In this document: one piece after another, positions 1 through 8,772 of the stretch
Layout: every line of letters begins with the position of its first letter
Position numbering within the stretch: the first letter of the stretch is position 1
The notes under the pieces: model-generated
Told to the model about the DNA's origin: nothing
Databases searched by the model: none
The model's input: the letters and a program-made list of their open reading frames with translations, nothing else
Made by a program: the position numbers and the translations under genes
Assembly (NCBI RefSeq): GCF_016862375.1
Contig: NZ_BOMV01000038.1
Coordinates: 1-53,670, forward strand
Reading direction: 5' to 3'
Origin: Paractinoplanes rishiriensis
GTDB taxonomy: Bacteria; Actinomycetota; Actinomycetes; Mycobacteriales; Micromonosporaceae
DNA length: 53,670 bases

Positions 1-2019
1 GGTCGACACCGCGCCTGCGGTCGAGACGGCGCCTTCGGTCGGCTCGGCGGCGGTGGCGGCCGGGCGGGCGTCCGTCGTCCGCTCACCCGGAACGCCGGGC
101 CTGCGGAACTGCAGCACCTCGGTCCGCTCCCCCGGCGGCAAGACCAGCCCTGGCCGGATCACCTGGGTTCGCTCGTCGTCCACCGACTTGCCGGGCAGCC
201 GGATCACCTGCGTCTCATCCCCACCGACATCACCGGTGAGCCGGCTCAGGTCCCGGGTGCGCTCGCCGGGCAGATGCCGGTTCGGGAAGTGCAGCACCTG
301 CGTGCTCTCCCCCGCCCCGGTGCCGGGCGCCCGGAGATCACGGGTCTGCTCACTCTCGTCCCTCACTGGAAGCCGAACCACCTGAGTCCGCTCCCCGGAA
401 TCCCCCACCGGAAGCCGGACCACCTGGGTGCTCTCCCCCGCATCCCCGATGGGCAACCGGACTACCTGGGTGCTCTCCCCCGCATCCCCCAACGGCAGCC
501 GAATGACCTGAGTCCGCTCCCCGCCTTCCGCCTCGTCAGTCCCTTGGTCACCGTCCGCCGGCGGGACCACTTCCTCGGTGGCGGCAATGTCACTTTCCCG
601 GGCGGCCGCAGTCTCCCCGCCACCAGCCGCGGCAACGCTCTCGGCGGTCCGGTCATCCCCGGCGGCGGTGTGCTCCGCCGCAATCGGCTCGGTGGTTTCG
701 TCACTCTCGGCCGCGATCGGCTCGGTCGACTCGTCACCCTCCGCCGCAATCGGCTCGGTGGTTTCGTCACCCTCGGCCGCGATCAGCTCGGTCGACTCGT
801 CACCCTCCGCCGCAATCGGCTCGGTAGTTTCGTCACCCTCGGCCGCGATCGGCTCCGTCGACTCGTCACCCTCCGCCGCAATCGGCTCCGTCGACTCGTC
901 ACCGTCGCCCGCAATAGGCTCGGTGCGCTCTTCGTCCTCAATGCCGGCGCCCCCGTCGGCCGCGATCAGCTCGGTGCGTTCGTCACCCGCGGCCTCAGTC
1001 CCGGCGTCAGTCCCGGCGCCGGCCGCACCGCGATCCCCGGCCAACGGCTCCGTCAGCTCCTCGCCGCCGGCAGCGCTCCCTGCCTCCGCAGACCCGTTGC
1101 CCGAGGCCACCCCACGACCATCGGAATCAGGCGATTTGTCGGCCTGTGCATCCGCCGGCACCAAGACCGTCGGCTCCTCCGCGCCCGCCGCGTCCCCACC
1201 GAACCCGGCAACGACCGGTGCGTCCTCGCGGACCACCCAGGCCGGCACCCCGCCCACGGACAGCACCGACACCACCGCCGACTCGTCCGCCGACAGCACC
1301 ACCGTCGTGGTCCGGCCCGGGCTGAACCGCGGCCCGACCAGCGTCGCCTCCCGCTCCAGCGCCTCCACCAGCGCGTCGTCCGAAGACTTCGCCGTCACCG
1401 TCGTCTCGTCCGAGCCCGTGTCGGGAACCAAGCCGAGCCCGGTGCGGACCGTTGTCTCCTCGGAGTTCGCCAAGCCGGTCGGCAGGCGCATCACGGTCGT
1501 CGGGTCGGGGTCGGTCGGCAGGCCCATCATGGTGGTCTGCACGCCGGCGATCGGCACCCCGGGCGCCACCGCACGACCGCGGAAACGGCCCACCGTACCG
1601 ATGATCGGGAGGACCGGGGGCTGGTACGTGGCCCACCGGCGCGCGCTCAACGCCGTACAGATCAACGGAACCGCAAGCACCGCCGCCAAGCCATAGCCCG
1701 GCCGTGAGATGTCGAAACCGTCCTTGGCCACCTCGGGTGGCCAGACGCTCGCATAGGCGGCGGGCGCGGTCATCGCCCACAGGGCGACGCCGAGGTAGGC
1801 GAAACCCGCAGTCAGTGGTCCGGCCGGGGAGATCGGGCCCAGCACCAGGATGCCGTACGCCGTGCCGGCCAGCACCAACAGCAGCACGCCCGTGAACGCC
1901 TCGACCGCGAAGCCGTCGCGGCCCCGGCCGGTCAGGTCGCTGGTCAGGCCGACTCCGGTCAGCACCCACGCGGCGGGAGCCAGCACGACGGCGTACAGAA
2001 TCGATCTGAAATGCCGCAA
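1..2019 (-). CDS. 4-TM membrane protein with long repetitive acidic / TQV-repeat tail (C-terminus outside window)
   Basis: Open from a TTG at 2019 (preceded by GGGAG) to the window edge, at least 673 codons without a stop. I do not recognise a named family. Residues 1-130 hold four hydrophobic helices (about 6-25, 40-60, 68-88, 106-126), so the tail should be cytoplasmic if the N-terminus is inside. After residue 130 the protein is Pro/Ala/Glu/Asp/Thr-rich and looks disordered. It contains several [DE]-x-TTV motifs, then eight 11-residue units of the type TEPIAAEGDES (661-924), then eleven 14-15-residue units with core E-[SR]-T-Q-V-[VI]-R-L-P (about 70-513). The units resemble acceptor sites of PknB-like Ser/Thr kinases (acidic at -2, Gln +1, hydrophobic +3 and +5), so a kinase/FHA docking scaffold is my inference. 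Frames on the other strand across this region are shadows. Confidence 0.75.
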   Translation of the reverse strand, partial: MRHFRSILYAVVLAPAAWVLTGVGLTSDLTGRGRDGFAVEAFTGVLLLVLAGTAYGILVLGPISPAGPLTAGFAYLGVALWAMTAPAAYASVWPPEVAKDGFDISRPGYGLAAVLAVPLICTALSARRWATYQPPVLPIIGTVGRFRGRAVAPGVPIAGVQTTMMGLPTDPDPTTVMRLPTGLANSEETTVRTGLGLVPDTGSDETTVTAKSSDDALVEALEREATLVGPRFSPGRTTTVVLSADESAVVSVLSVGGVPAWVVREDAPVVAGFGGDAAGAEEPTVLVPADAQADKSPDSDGRGVASGNGSAEAGSAAGGEELTEPLAGDRGAAGAGTDAGTEAAGDERTELIAADGGAGIEDEERTEPIAGDGDESTEPIAAEGDESTEPIAAEGDETTEPIAAEGDESTELIAAEGDETTEPIAAEGDESTEPIAAESDETTEPIAAEHTAAGDDRTAESVAAAGGGETAAARESDIAATEEVVPPADGDQGTDEAEGGERTQVIRLPLGDAGESTQVVRLPIGDAGESTQVVRLPVGDSGERTQVVRLPVRDESEQTRDLRAPGTGAGESTQVLHFPNRHLPGERTRDLSRLTGDVGGDETQVIRLPGKSVDDERTQVIRPGLVLPPGERTEVLQFRRPGVPGERTTDARPAATAAEPTEGAVSTAGAVST
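70..513 (-). repeat. Eleven tandem TQV[VI]RLP-type units, 42-45 bp period
   Basis: Reading the minus strand, the Thr-Gln/Arg/Glu/Thr core codons lie at about 505, 463, 421, 379, 337, 295, 250, 205, 160, 115 and 70. Six units are spaced exactly 42 bp and the rest 45 bp. Consensus is E-[SRQ]-T-Q-V-[VI]-R-L-P followed by a Gly/Asp spacer. Three units are degenerate at Q-V (T-R-D-L or T-D-A). The period is always a multiple of three, so the array is coding and kept in frame. Confidence 0.85.
661..924 (-). repeat. Eight tandem 33-bp units coding for an acidic 11-residue repeat
   Basis: On the minus strand the eight units read T-E-P-I-A-A-E-G-D-E-[ST] with few substitutions. The DNA units are nearly identical, suggesting recent expansion by slippage or unequal exchange. 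Each unit again carries an acidic-[ST]-T-E context. This block lies upstream (N-terminal) of the TQV array in the same protein. Confidence 0.85.
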
Positions 2020-2304
2020 CTCAACTCCCGGGTGGCTCGCTGACCTTCGGCACGCTAGCGGCACCGGGCAAGATTGCCGGGCCTCGACGTGTCCTCATGA
2101 CCGACAACACCAGTGCGGGCGCCGCTTCGGTTCGGCCGGAGGGCCAGTGTTCATGACCGATCAGCCAGCTCAGCGGCCGACCGCGTAGTCCCGGATGACC
2201 CTTTAGGCCGATCATGCGGGATGTCGGCGGCCGACCGAAGTTCGTCCCGCGGCTGTTGTCCGGCGACATGGGGAGCGCTCCTGAACCGACGTTAGGGTGT
2301 CTGC
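2020..2304. promoter_or_regulatory. Divergent intergenic region with a direct repeat
   Basis: The 285 bp between the divergent membrane-protein gene and acetoacetyl-CoA synthetase. It contains two copies of TCATGACCGA (2095-2104 and 2151-2160), 56 bp apart, each near a CCAGTG. These could be operator half-sites, but I cannot assign a regulator. No further gene is seen. Confidence 0.25.
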
Positions 2305-4260
2305 ATGACGGACACAGTGCTGTGGCAGCCGCCCGCCGACGTGCGGGAGACGTCGCGGATCGGGCACTTCCTGAGCTGGCTGGAGCGCGAGCGCGGCCAG
2401 CGGTTCGCCGGCTACCCGGAGCTCTGGCAGTGGTCCGTCACCGATCTTCCCGGGTTCTGGCAGTCGATCTGGGATTACTTCAAGGTCATCTCGTACGGGC
2501 AACCGACCGCGGTCCTGGACGACGCGTCGATGCCGGGCGCGCGCTGGTTCCCCGGCGCCACGGTCAACTACGCCGAACACGTACTGCGCATGCCCGGCGT
2601 GGCCGACGAGGAAGCGGTCGTCCGCGCGTACTCGCAAACTCGCCAGCCGATCGAGCTGACCGCGCGGCAGTTGCGTGACCAGGTGCGGCGCGTGCGTGCC
2701 GGGCTGAAAGCCCGCGGGGTCGGCAAGGGAGACCGGGTCGCCGCCTACGCGCCCAACATTCCCGAGACGTACGTGTTGATGCTGGCCACCGCGAGCCTGG
2801 GCGCGGTGTTCTCGTCGTGCGCGCCCGAGTTCGGTGCCCGCAGCGTGATCGACCGCTGGAGCCAGATCGAGCCGAAGGTGCTGGTCGCCGTCGACGGTTA
2901 CCGCTACGGCGACAAGCCGGTCTCCCGGGCGGCCGAGCTGACCCAGATCATCGCCGCGATCCCGTCCATCGAGCACGTGATCACGATCGGCTACCTGGAC
3001 CCGTCGTCCGGCGACTGGGCCGCGCTGGCACAGCCTTCCTCGGACGGCCCTTCCTCGGGCGGCCCGTTGGAGTTCGAGCCGGTCCCGTTCGACCATCCGC
3101 TGTACGTGCTGTACAGCTCCGGCACCACCGGCCTGCCCAAGCCGATCGTCCACGGCCACGGCGGCATCCTGCTGGAACACCTGAAGATCCTGGCGCTGCA
3201 CCACGACCTGGGCCCCGGCGACCGCTTCTTCTGGTTCACCACGACCGGCTGGATGATGTGGAACTTCCTGGTCAGCGCGCCCGCGGTGGGCGCCTCGATC
3301 GTCCTGTTCGACGGCAACCCCGGCTACCCCGACCTGGCGACGCTGTGGGACCTCATCGACGAGGCCGGCATCACGTACTTCGGCACGTCGGCCCCGTTCC
3401 TGATGGCGTGCCGCAAGGCCGGCCTGACCCCCCGCAAGCAGCTCAAGGGCCTGGGCTCCACCGGCGCGCCGCTGCCACCGGAGGGCTTCGAGTGGGTCTA
3501 CCAGGCGGTCGGCGCCGACGTGCAGCTGCAGTCCCTGTCCGGCGGCACGGACGTGTGCACCGGCTTCGTGGGCTCGTCGCCGCTGCACGAGGTGACGGCC
3601 GGCGCGATCGCCTGCCGCTGCCTGGGCGCCCGGGTGGAGGCATACGACCCGACCGGCACTCCCGTCATCGACCAGCTGGGCGAACTCGTCATCACCGCCC
3701 CCATGCCGAGCATGCCGGTGGGCTTCTGGAACGACCCCGACGGCAAGCGCTACCGAGAGGCATATTTCGACGTCTTCCCCGGCGTCTGGCGCCACGGCGA
3801 CTGGATCACCATCGACGCCCAGGGCCGCTGCGTGATCACCGGCCGCTCGGACGCCACCCTGAACCGAGGAGGCGTACGCCTGGGCACCGCCGAGTTCTAC
3901 TCGGTGGTCGAGTCCTTGCCAGAAATCGCCGACTCGGTGGTGGTGCACCTCGAACAGGACACCAACCCGAACGGCGAGCTGCTGCTGTTCGTGGTCCTGG
4001 CCGAGGGCGTGGAACTGGACGACACCCTGCGGACCCGGATCCGCGGCGAGCTGCGGACGGCCCTGTCCCCCCGCCACATCCCCGACGAGATCTACCAGGT
4101 GCGGTCGGTGCCCCGAACCCTGTCAGCGAAGAAGCTGGAGGTCCCGGTTAAGCGCATCCTGACCGGCACGCCGGTGGAGTCGGCGGCTGCTAAGGGGGCG
4201 CTGGCCAATCCGGAGTCGTTGGTCGCCTTCGAGGAGCTGGCCCGCGAACGCCGCACCTAG
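2305..4260 (+). CDS. aacS: Acetoacetate--CoA ligase (acetoacetyl-CoA synthetase)
   Basis: 651 residues, the usual length for this acetyl-CoA-synthetase-like family. It activates acetoacetate to acetoacetyl-CoA with ATP in the cytoplasm and feeds ketone bodies or PHB-derived carbon into central metabolism. The N-terminus (W-Q-P-P ... S-R-I-G-H-F) is typical of AacS. The adenylate-forming P-loop motif Y-S-S-G-T-T-G-L-P-K-P-I-V-H lies near residues 271-284. The C-terminal S-A-K-K-L-E-V-P-V-K motif carries the catalytic Lys of the adenylation half-reaction. ATG start at 2305, single gene, no co-directional partner close by. Confidence 0.93.
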   Translation: MTDTVLWQPPADVRETSRIGHFLSWLERERGQRFAGYPELWQWSVTDLPGFWQSIWDYFKVISYGQPTAVLDDASMPGARWFPGATVNYAEHVLRMPGVADEEAVVRAYSQTRQPIELTARQLRDQVRRVRAGLKARGVGKGDRVAAYAPNIPETYVLMLATASLGAVFSSCAPEFGARSVIDRWSQIEPKVLVAVDGYRYGDKPVSRAAELTQIIAAIPSIEHVITIGYLDPSSGDWAALAQPSSDGPSSGGPLEFEPVPFDHPLYVLYSSGTTGLPKPIVHGHGGILLEHLKILALHHDLGPGDRFFWFTTTGWMMWNFLVSAPAVGASIVLFDGNPGYPDLATLWDLIDEAGITYFGTSAPFLMACRKAGLTPRKQLKGLGSTGAPLPPEGFEWVYQAVGADVQLQSLSGGTDVCTGFVGSSPLHEVTAGAIACRCLGARVEAYDPTGTPVIDQLGELVITAPMPSMPVGFWNDPDGKRYREAYFDVFPGVWRHGDWITIDAQGRCVITGRSDATLNRGGVRLGTAEFYSVVESLPEIADSVVVHLEQDTNPNGELLLFVVLAEGVELDDTLRTRIRGELRTALSPRHIPDEIYQVRSVPRTLSAKKLEVPVKRILTGTPVESAAAKGALANPESLVAFEELARERRT

Positions 4261-4491
4261 CCGTCGGACCGCTGGTGCGACCTCGACGCACCGACCTGGC
4301 CCAATCTTTACCCACGCAGGCGCGCATTGACGATAAGCGATCAACATCGATAGCCTTCGGCCGATCTAGACCGAGCCTCGTCAACACCCGGACGGAGGCG
4401 GCAAATCGGGCCTAGTATTTTAGTCCGAATAGTCCGCTTGGCCAGCTATGTGCCTCGTGGAGCGACCGCCCAGCCGCCAGGAGTCCTTGCC

Positions 4492-4710
4492 ATGCCCACC
4501 GATCACCAATCTCCGGCCGGTGCGGCCTGGCGACGCAGTAGGTTCTGCGTCGGCGAAAGCAACTGCGTAGAAGTGGCAGATCTCGACGGACTTGTGGGCT
4601 TGCGTAATTCCCGCAAACCGGCCCTGACACTGACCTTTACGAAGTCCGAGTGGAGTAACTTCCTGGCGGCCCTCAAGTCCGGCGAGATCCAGCTCTCCGG
4701 CCCACGTTGA
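4492..4710 (+). CDS. DUF397 domain protein
   Basis: 72 residues starting at the ATG at 4492, which has GGAG 8-9 nt upstream; a longer reading from 4438 is possible but poorly supported. It shows the full DUF397 signature: A-W-R-R-S-R-F-C, then N-C-V-E-V-A, then L-R-N-S, then L-T-F-T-K-S-E-W and a closing G-E-I-Q-L. DUF397 proteins in actinomycetes usually sit beside an Xre-type regulator and act as its small partner. No such regulator is nearby, so this is an orphan copy. Its stop abuts the stop of the convergent DUF6082 gene. A possible -10 (TAGTAT, 4413-4418) lies upstream. Confidence 0.85.
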   Translation: MPTDHQSPAGAAWRRSRFCVGESNCVEVADLDGLVGLRNSRKPALTLTFTKSEWSNFLAALKSGEIQLSGPR

Positions 4711-5451
4711 TCAGCGAGCAGGCCGGCGCGCAGCCGGCTCCGTCTTGGTACGAGCGCGCGACGCTTGCGCGTTGATCACCGGAAAGTTGTCCAGGGGCGC
4801 GGGCGCCGGCTCATAGGCCCGGCTCGGCGGCCCATTCCGCACCGCGCTCAGGTATTCGTCATTGATCAAATCTCGGAAGCGCTCCCGGCGATTGCGCCCG
4901 CGCCCGCGCCGGTGCCAGTTGCCATTTCGTTCCCAGTAGCGGCGTGGCACCTCACTGTCGAAAAGGTTCTGGAGATACTCCCTGGCCTGCGATTCGTCGA
5001 TGAGCCGCAGCTCCCACGCCGTGGTGTAATGCTTGATCACTGAGCTGCAGTAATAGAAAAGATCTTCACCGATGCCTTCGGGAGCGATGCGGGCGCCCCA
5101 GCACTGCTGATACTCCGGTCTCTCCATGGCAAGCTGGACCAACTTTTCATTTGCCTCGGCGTGCGCCAGACCCTGCGCCGCCTTGAGTTGCCGATATTGC
5201 ACGAAGACCGACATCATCACAACAAACAGAGCGAATACCGCGACCACCGCGGACGCCGCTCCGTATGCCTGCCCGACATCACCCACCGAGGCGTAACGGG
5301 CGTCGGCGACGAAGACCGTGCCGAGGATGGCCGGCGAGGCAACCACTCCGGCCATAGCAACGACAAAGACGATCAAGGACAGTGCGAGTGCACCGATTCC
5401 GATGCGTCGCCGGTCAGGCGGACTGAACGCCTGGACTTTCCCAGCCGCCAT
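4711..5451 (-). CDS. DUF6082-like two-TM membrane protein
   Basis: 246 residues. Two hydrophobic helices (about 18-48 and 64-84) are followed by a cytoplasmic region containing a Q-Y-R-Q-L-K-x-A-Q-G motif and a helical domain with P-E-Y-Q-Q-C-W, as in actinomycete proteins annotated DUF6082. The last 60 residues are Arg/Pro-rich and probably disordered. The ATG is preceded by GAGGAG. Function is unknown; homologues often lie near DUF397 and Xre genes, and here it is convergent with a DUF397 gene. Family assignment is from remembered patterns. Confidence 0.7.
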   Translation of the reverse strand: MAAGKVQAFSPPDRRRIGIGALALSLIVFVVAMAGVVASPAILGTVFVADARYASVGDVGQAYGAASAVVAVFALFVVMMSVFVQYRQLKAAQGLAHAEANEKLVQLAMERPEYQQCWGARIAPEGIGEDLFYYCSSVIKHYTTAWELRLIDESQAREYLQNLFDSEVPRRYWERNGNWHRRGRGRNRRERFRDLINDEYLSAVRNGPPSRAYEPAPAPLDNFPVINAQASRARTKTEPAARRPAR

Positions 5452-5599
5452 CTCAACTCCTCACGCCGCCTTACTAATAAGTTAGCGTCCGGGAGCCACA
5501 TTCACGATACTCACTCATGGCTGGCAGCAAGCCGTTTAATCAGCCAGGCGGCAGTCTGCGCTATGGCAGACAGCAATACGGCAAAGGCCGGAATGCAAT

Positions 5600-6325
5600 T
5601 CAGGTCAGCAGAACGGTAACCTTTTCTGCCTCAGCTCGGGAAGTGACCTTGGAGGGGTGCAGGTTGGCGCACAACACCACCGACGCGCCCGCTGCCAAGG
5701 GTGCATACAGCCAATCCATCGGGTCCGGGTGGGTACGCGTATCGATCAGGACCCGGTCACCGGCCGTAATGCCCAACTCGGCCGCCCGCTCTGTCGCGTT
5801 GCGCATGACACCCAGGTGGCTCAGCGGGATCGGGCCGGCCAGCGCCTGGTCGTCCGGCGCCACCGGGGCGCCGCGGTAGTGGTCGCCGTGGTTGCGAACC
5901 TCTGTCACATAGTCGACAAAGCCCGGGGGTACCTCGCGCAACGGCAGTGCCAGCGGCAACAACCCTGTCGCGTACCTGTCCACGGCCGGCCACGCGGCGG
6001 CCTCCGCCACCCGGTCCGGGCAGGTGAAGACCACCTCGACCGGCTGCGGCCGGTCGCCGAGGTCGGCCGTCAAGCCGGCCGCCGACACGCCGAGCGCCAC
6101 GGCTGCCGTCTGCCAGTGCGGGGGCAGCAGCACCGCCACCGTGTCGCCCTGGCCCAGGCCCAAGCCGTCCACCAGCAGGTTCGCCGTTTTCGAGACCCAG
6201 TTGTCCAGGGTCGCGCCGGACAGCTCGGTGCGGTCGCCGGTGGCGTCGTCGTACCAGGTCAGCAGTGGGGTGGTGGGGTCGCGCCGGACGGCGTCGGCCA
6301 GGGCCTGCGGGATCGTGGTGTGCAC
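5600..6325 (-). CDS. TIGR03089 family protein
   Basis: 241 residues resembling the N-terminal part of AMP-dependent acyl-CoA ligases (D-N-W-V-S-K-T-A-N-L-L, then G-D-T-V-A-V-L-L-P-P-H-W) but lacking the phosphate-binding loop and C-terminal adenylation motifs. This is the stand-alone TIGR03089 family of actinobacteria, whose function is not established. The M. tuberculosis member lies close to GDP-mannose pyrophosphorylase, and here too a glycosyltransferase and that enzyme follow on the other side of a divergent promoter region. Confidence 0.85.
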   Translation of the reverse strand: MHTTIPQALADAVRRDPTTPLLTWYDDATGDRTELSGATLDNWVSKTANLLVDGLGLGQGDTVAVLLPPHWQTAAVALGVSAAGLTADLGDRPQPVEVVFTCPDRVAEAAAWPAVDRYATGLLPLALPLREVPPGFVDYVTEVRNHGDHYRGAPVAPDDQALAGPIPLSHLGVMRNATERAAELGITAGDRVLIDTRTHPDPMDWLYAPLAAGASVVLCANLHPSKVTSRAEAEKVTVLLT

Positions 6326-6484
6326 CGGGACACGATAGTCCGGTCACGCTGGGTAGCTGATCCTGAGCGGGCGATGAAGTCCTGGAATCGCCGGGAACAA
6401 GACGGTGTCGCGGTCCCATGTGCAATGCATTCCGGGCGTAGGCTTGCGAGTGGTCTGAATTACAACCTCTTTGGGAGTTGCCTC

Positions 6485-7633
6485 GTGACCGCCGGTCGCC
6501 CCCCGCGAGTGCTCGTCGACGCCACCAGCGTCCCCGCAGACCGAGGAGGAGTCGGCAGATACGTCGACGGACTCCTCGGTGCCCTCGGCAGGCTCGACCC
6601 GGACCGGGTCGATCTAGCCGTCGTGGCTCAGCGTTCGGATGCGGAGCGTTACAGCCGCATGCTCGACGGCGCCGAGGTGATCGCCGGGCCGGCGGCCGTC
6701 GCGCACCGGCCGGCGCGGCTCGCCTGGGAGCAGACCGGGCTGCCGCTGCTCGCCCAGCAGGTCGGCGCCAAGGTGCTGCACTCGCCGTTCTACACGTGCC
6801 CGCTGCGGGCCGGCTGTCCGGTCACGGTGACGGTGCACGACGCCACCTTCTTCACCGAGCCCGAGCACTACGACAACACCAAGCGCACCTTCTTCCGCAG
6901 CGCCATCAAGACGTCGCTGCGCCGGGCCGCGCGGGTGATCGTGCCGAGCAAGGCCACCCGGGACGAGCTTATCCGGCTGCTGGACGCCGACCCGACCCGG
7001 ATCGACGTGGCCTACCACGGGGTCGACCCGGTCGCCTTCCATGCGCCGACCGATGAGGAAAAGGCACGGGTACGCGCTCGGCTGGGCCTCAACGACGCCG
7101 GTTATGTGGCGTTCCTCGGTGCCAAGGAGCCCCGCAAGAACGTGCCCAACCTGATCCGCGGCTGGGCCCGCGCGGTGGCCGACTGGCCGCACCCGCCGGC
7201 GCTGGTGCTGGCCGGCGGGCAGGGACACGACGACGAGATCGACCGCGCGGTCGCCGAAGTGCCGTCCCACCTGCGCCTTCTCCGCCCGGGCTACCTTCGC
7301 TACGCCGACCTGCCGGGTTTCCTGGGCGGCGCCCTGGTGGCCTGCTACCCCTCCTTCGGCGAGGGCTTCGGCCTGCCCATCCTGGAGGCGATGGCCTGCG
7401 CCACGCCGGTGCTGACCACGCCGCGGCTCTCGCTGCCCGAGGTGGGCGGCGACGCGGTCGCGTACACCACCGAGGACCCGGACCGGATCGCCACCGACCT
7501 GGCCGACCTGCTGCACGACGAGCCGCGCCGGATCACGCTCGCGAAGGCCGGCTTCGACCGGGCCAAGGAGTTCACCTGGTCGTCCAGCGCGGAGGTACAT
7601 GTCACAGCCTGGAAACGAGTGGCAACCACCTGA
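6485..7633 (+). CDS. GT4-family glycosyltransferase (group 1), probably mannosyltransferase
   Basis: 382 residues from a GTG at 6485 with GGGAG 7 nt upstream; in-frame sequence farther upstream overlaps the divergent TIGR03089 gene and is not used. GT-B fold signs: N-terminal R-G-G-V-G-R-Y (nucleotide-sugar-side glycine loop) and the E-x7-E motif within F-G-E-G-F-G-L-P-I-L-E-A-M-A near residues 294-307. Such enzymes transfer a sugar from an NDP-sugar to a glycan or lipid at the cytoplasmic membrane face. It sits just before mannose-1-phosphate guanylyltransferase, so GDP-mannose is the likely donor (inference). Confidence 0.85.
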   Translation: MTAGRPPRVLVDATSVPADRGGVGRYVDGLLGALGRLDPDRVDLAVVAQRSDAERYSRMLDGAEVIAGPAAVAHRPARLAWEQTGLPLLAQQVGAKVLHSPFYTCPLRAGCPVTVTVHDATFFTEPEHYDNTKRTFFRSAIKTSLRRAARVIVPSKATRDELIRLLDADPTRIDVAYHGVDPVAFHAPTDEEKARVRARLGLNDAGYVAFLGAKEPRKNVPNLIRGWARAVADWPHPPALVLAGGQGHDDEIDRAVAEVPSHLRLLRPGYLRYADLPGFLGGALVACYPSFGEGFGLPILEAMACATPVLTTPRLSLPEVGGDAVAYTTEDPDRIATDLADLLHDEPRRITLAKAGFDRAKEFTWSSSAEVHVTAWKRVATT

Positions 7634-7652
7634 ACCACTACACTCTGTGCGC

Positions 7653-8768
7653 ATGAGCGAGCGACTGGGTGCCCTGTACGGCGTCGTACTGGCTGGTGGC
7701 ACCGGAACCCGTCTGTGGCCCCTGTCCCGGGCCGGTCACCCTAAGTTTCTGCACCCGCTGACCGGCACGGACGCCTCGCTACTGCAGGCGACGGTCCACC
7801 GGCTCGACCAGCTCGCGCCCATCGACCGGGTCTTCGTGGTGACCGGCGTGGCGCACGCGGCAGCGGTGTCCCGGCAGCTCACCGAGGTGCCGGAGGAGAA
7901 CGTCCTGATCGAGCCGTCACCGCGGGACTCCTGCGCGGCGATCGCGCTGGCCGCCGCGGTAATCGCCCGGCGCGACCCGGAGGCGATCATGGGATCCTTC
8001 GCCTCGGACCACCTGATCGCGCAGAAAGAGCAGTTCACGGCCGTCATCGAGCAGGCCATGTCGGGCGCTCGCCAGGGGCTGCTGATGACACTCGGCATCA
8101 CCCCGACCCGCCCCGAGACCGGCTACGGCTACCTGGAGTGCGGCGAGGTGCTGGGCGATGGGCCGGTGCTCGCGGTCCGTGAGTTCAAGGAAAAGCCGTC
8201 GTACGACGTTGCCGAGAGTTACGTGAAGTCCGGCAACTATTTGTGGAACGCCGGCATGTTCGTGTGGCGCGTCGACGTCTTCCTGGCCGAGCTTTCCCGG
8301 CAGCAGCCGCAGCTGGCCGCCGGCATCTCCCGGATCGCGCAGGCCTGGGACTCGCCGGCCCGCGAGGAGGTCCTCGGCGAAGTCTGGCCGACCCTCCCGC
8401 GCATCTCGGTCGACTACGCCGTGATGGAGGGCGCCGCCACCGTGGGCCGGGTCGGCACCGTTCCCGGCGACTTCGGCTGGAACGACGTCGGCGACTTCCA
8501 CACCCTCGGCGAGGTGCTCGCCTCCGACCCGGCCGGCAACGTCGTGGTCGGCCGCGACCCGGCGGAAACGACGGGCGTGCTGCTGCGCGAGACCGAAAAC
8601 CTGGTGGTGGTGCCGTCCAGCGGCCGGCTCGTCGCCGCCATGGGCGTACGGGATCTCGTGATCGTCGACACCCCCGACGCGGTGCTGGTCTGCCCGCGCG
8701 ACCGGGCCCAGGAGGTCAAGTCGCTGGTCGACCACCTCAAGGAGACCGGCGAGATGGGCTACATCTAA
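7653..8768 (+). CDS. manC: Mannose-1-phosphate guanylyltransferase
   Basis: 371 residues from the ATG at 7653. An in-frame ATG at 7599 (overlapping the glycosyltransferase, GGAGG only 3 nt upstream) would add 18 residues but would be longer than the family N-terminus. Makes GDP-mannose from GTP and mannose-1-phosphate. Motifs: nucleotide-binding V-V-L-A-G-G-T-G-T-R-L-W-P-L-S-R at the N-terminus and F-K-E-K-P in the middle, then the usual W-N-A-G-M-F-V-W. It is the single-domain nucleotidyltransferase form without a C-terminal phosphomannose isomerase. It follows the glycosyltransferase by 19 bp; they are probably co-transcribed. Confidence 0.9.
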   Translation: MSERLGALYGVVLAGGTGTRLWPLSRAGHPKFLHPLTGTDASLLQATVHRLDQLAPIDRVFVVTGVAHAAAVSRQLTEVPEENVLIEPSPRDSCAAIALAAAVIARRDPEAIMGSFASDHLIAQKEQFTAVIEQAMSGARQGLLMTLGITPTRPETGYGYLECGEVLGDGPVLAVREFKEKPSYDVAESYVKSGNYLWNAGMFVWRVDVFLAELSRQQPQLAAGISRIAQAWDSPAREEVLGEVWPTLPRISVDYAVMEGAATVGRVGTVPGDFGWNDVGDFHTLGEVLASDPAGNVVVGRDPAETTGVLLRETENLVVVPSSGRLVAAMGVRDLVIVDTPDAVLVCPRDRAQEVKSLVDHLKETGEMGYI

Positions 8769-8772
8769 ATCG

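Noticed and set aside
70..924. CRISPR-like array
   Set aside because: Repeat units touch each other with no unique spacers and keep a three-base reading period; they are protein repeats.
274..1707. Plus-strand frames over the left-edge repeats
   Set aside because: They share codon phase with the minus-strand membrane protein and give Arg-rich nonsense, while the minus strand gives TM helices and ordered repeats.
2185..2235. DosR/DevR-like box (GGGTCATCCGGGACTA on the minus strand and TTTAGG)
   Set aside because: Only partial resemblance to the palindromic consensus; not strong enough to call.
2212..4077. Long minus-strand frame opposite acetoacetyl-CoA synthetase
   Set aside because: Shadow frame with low-complexity translation; the plus-strand gene carries all family motifs.
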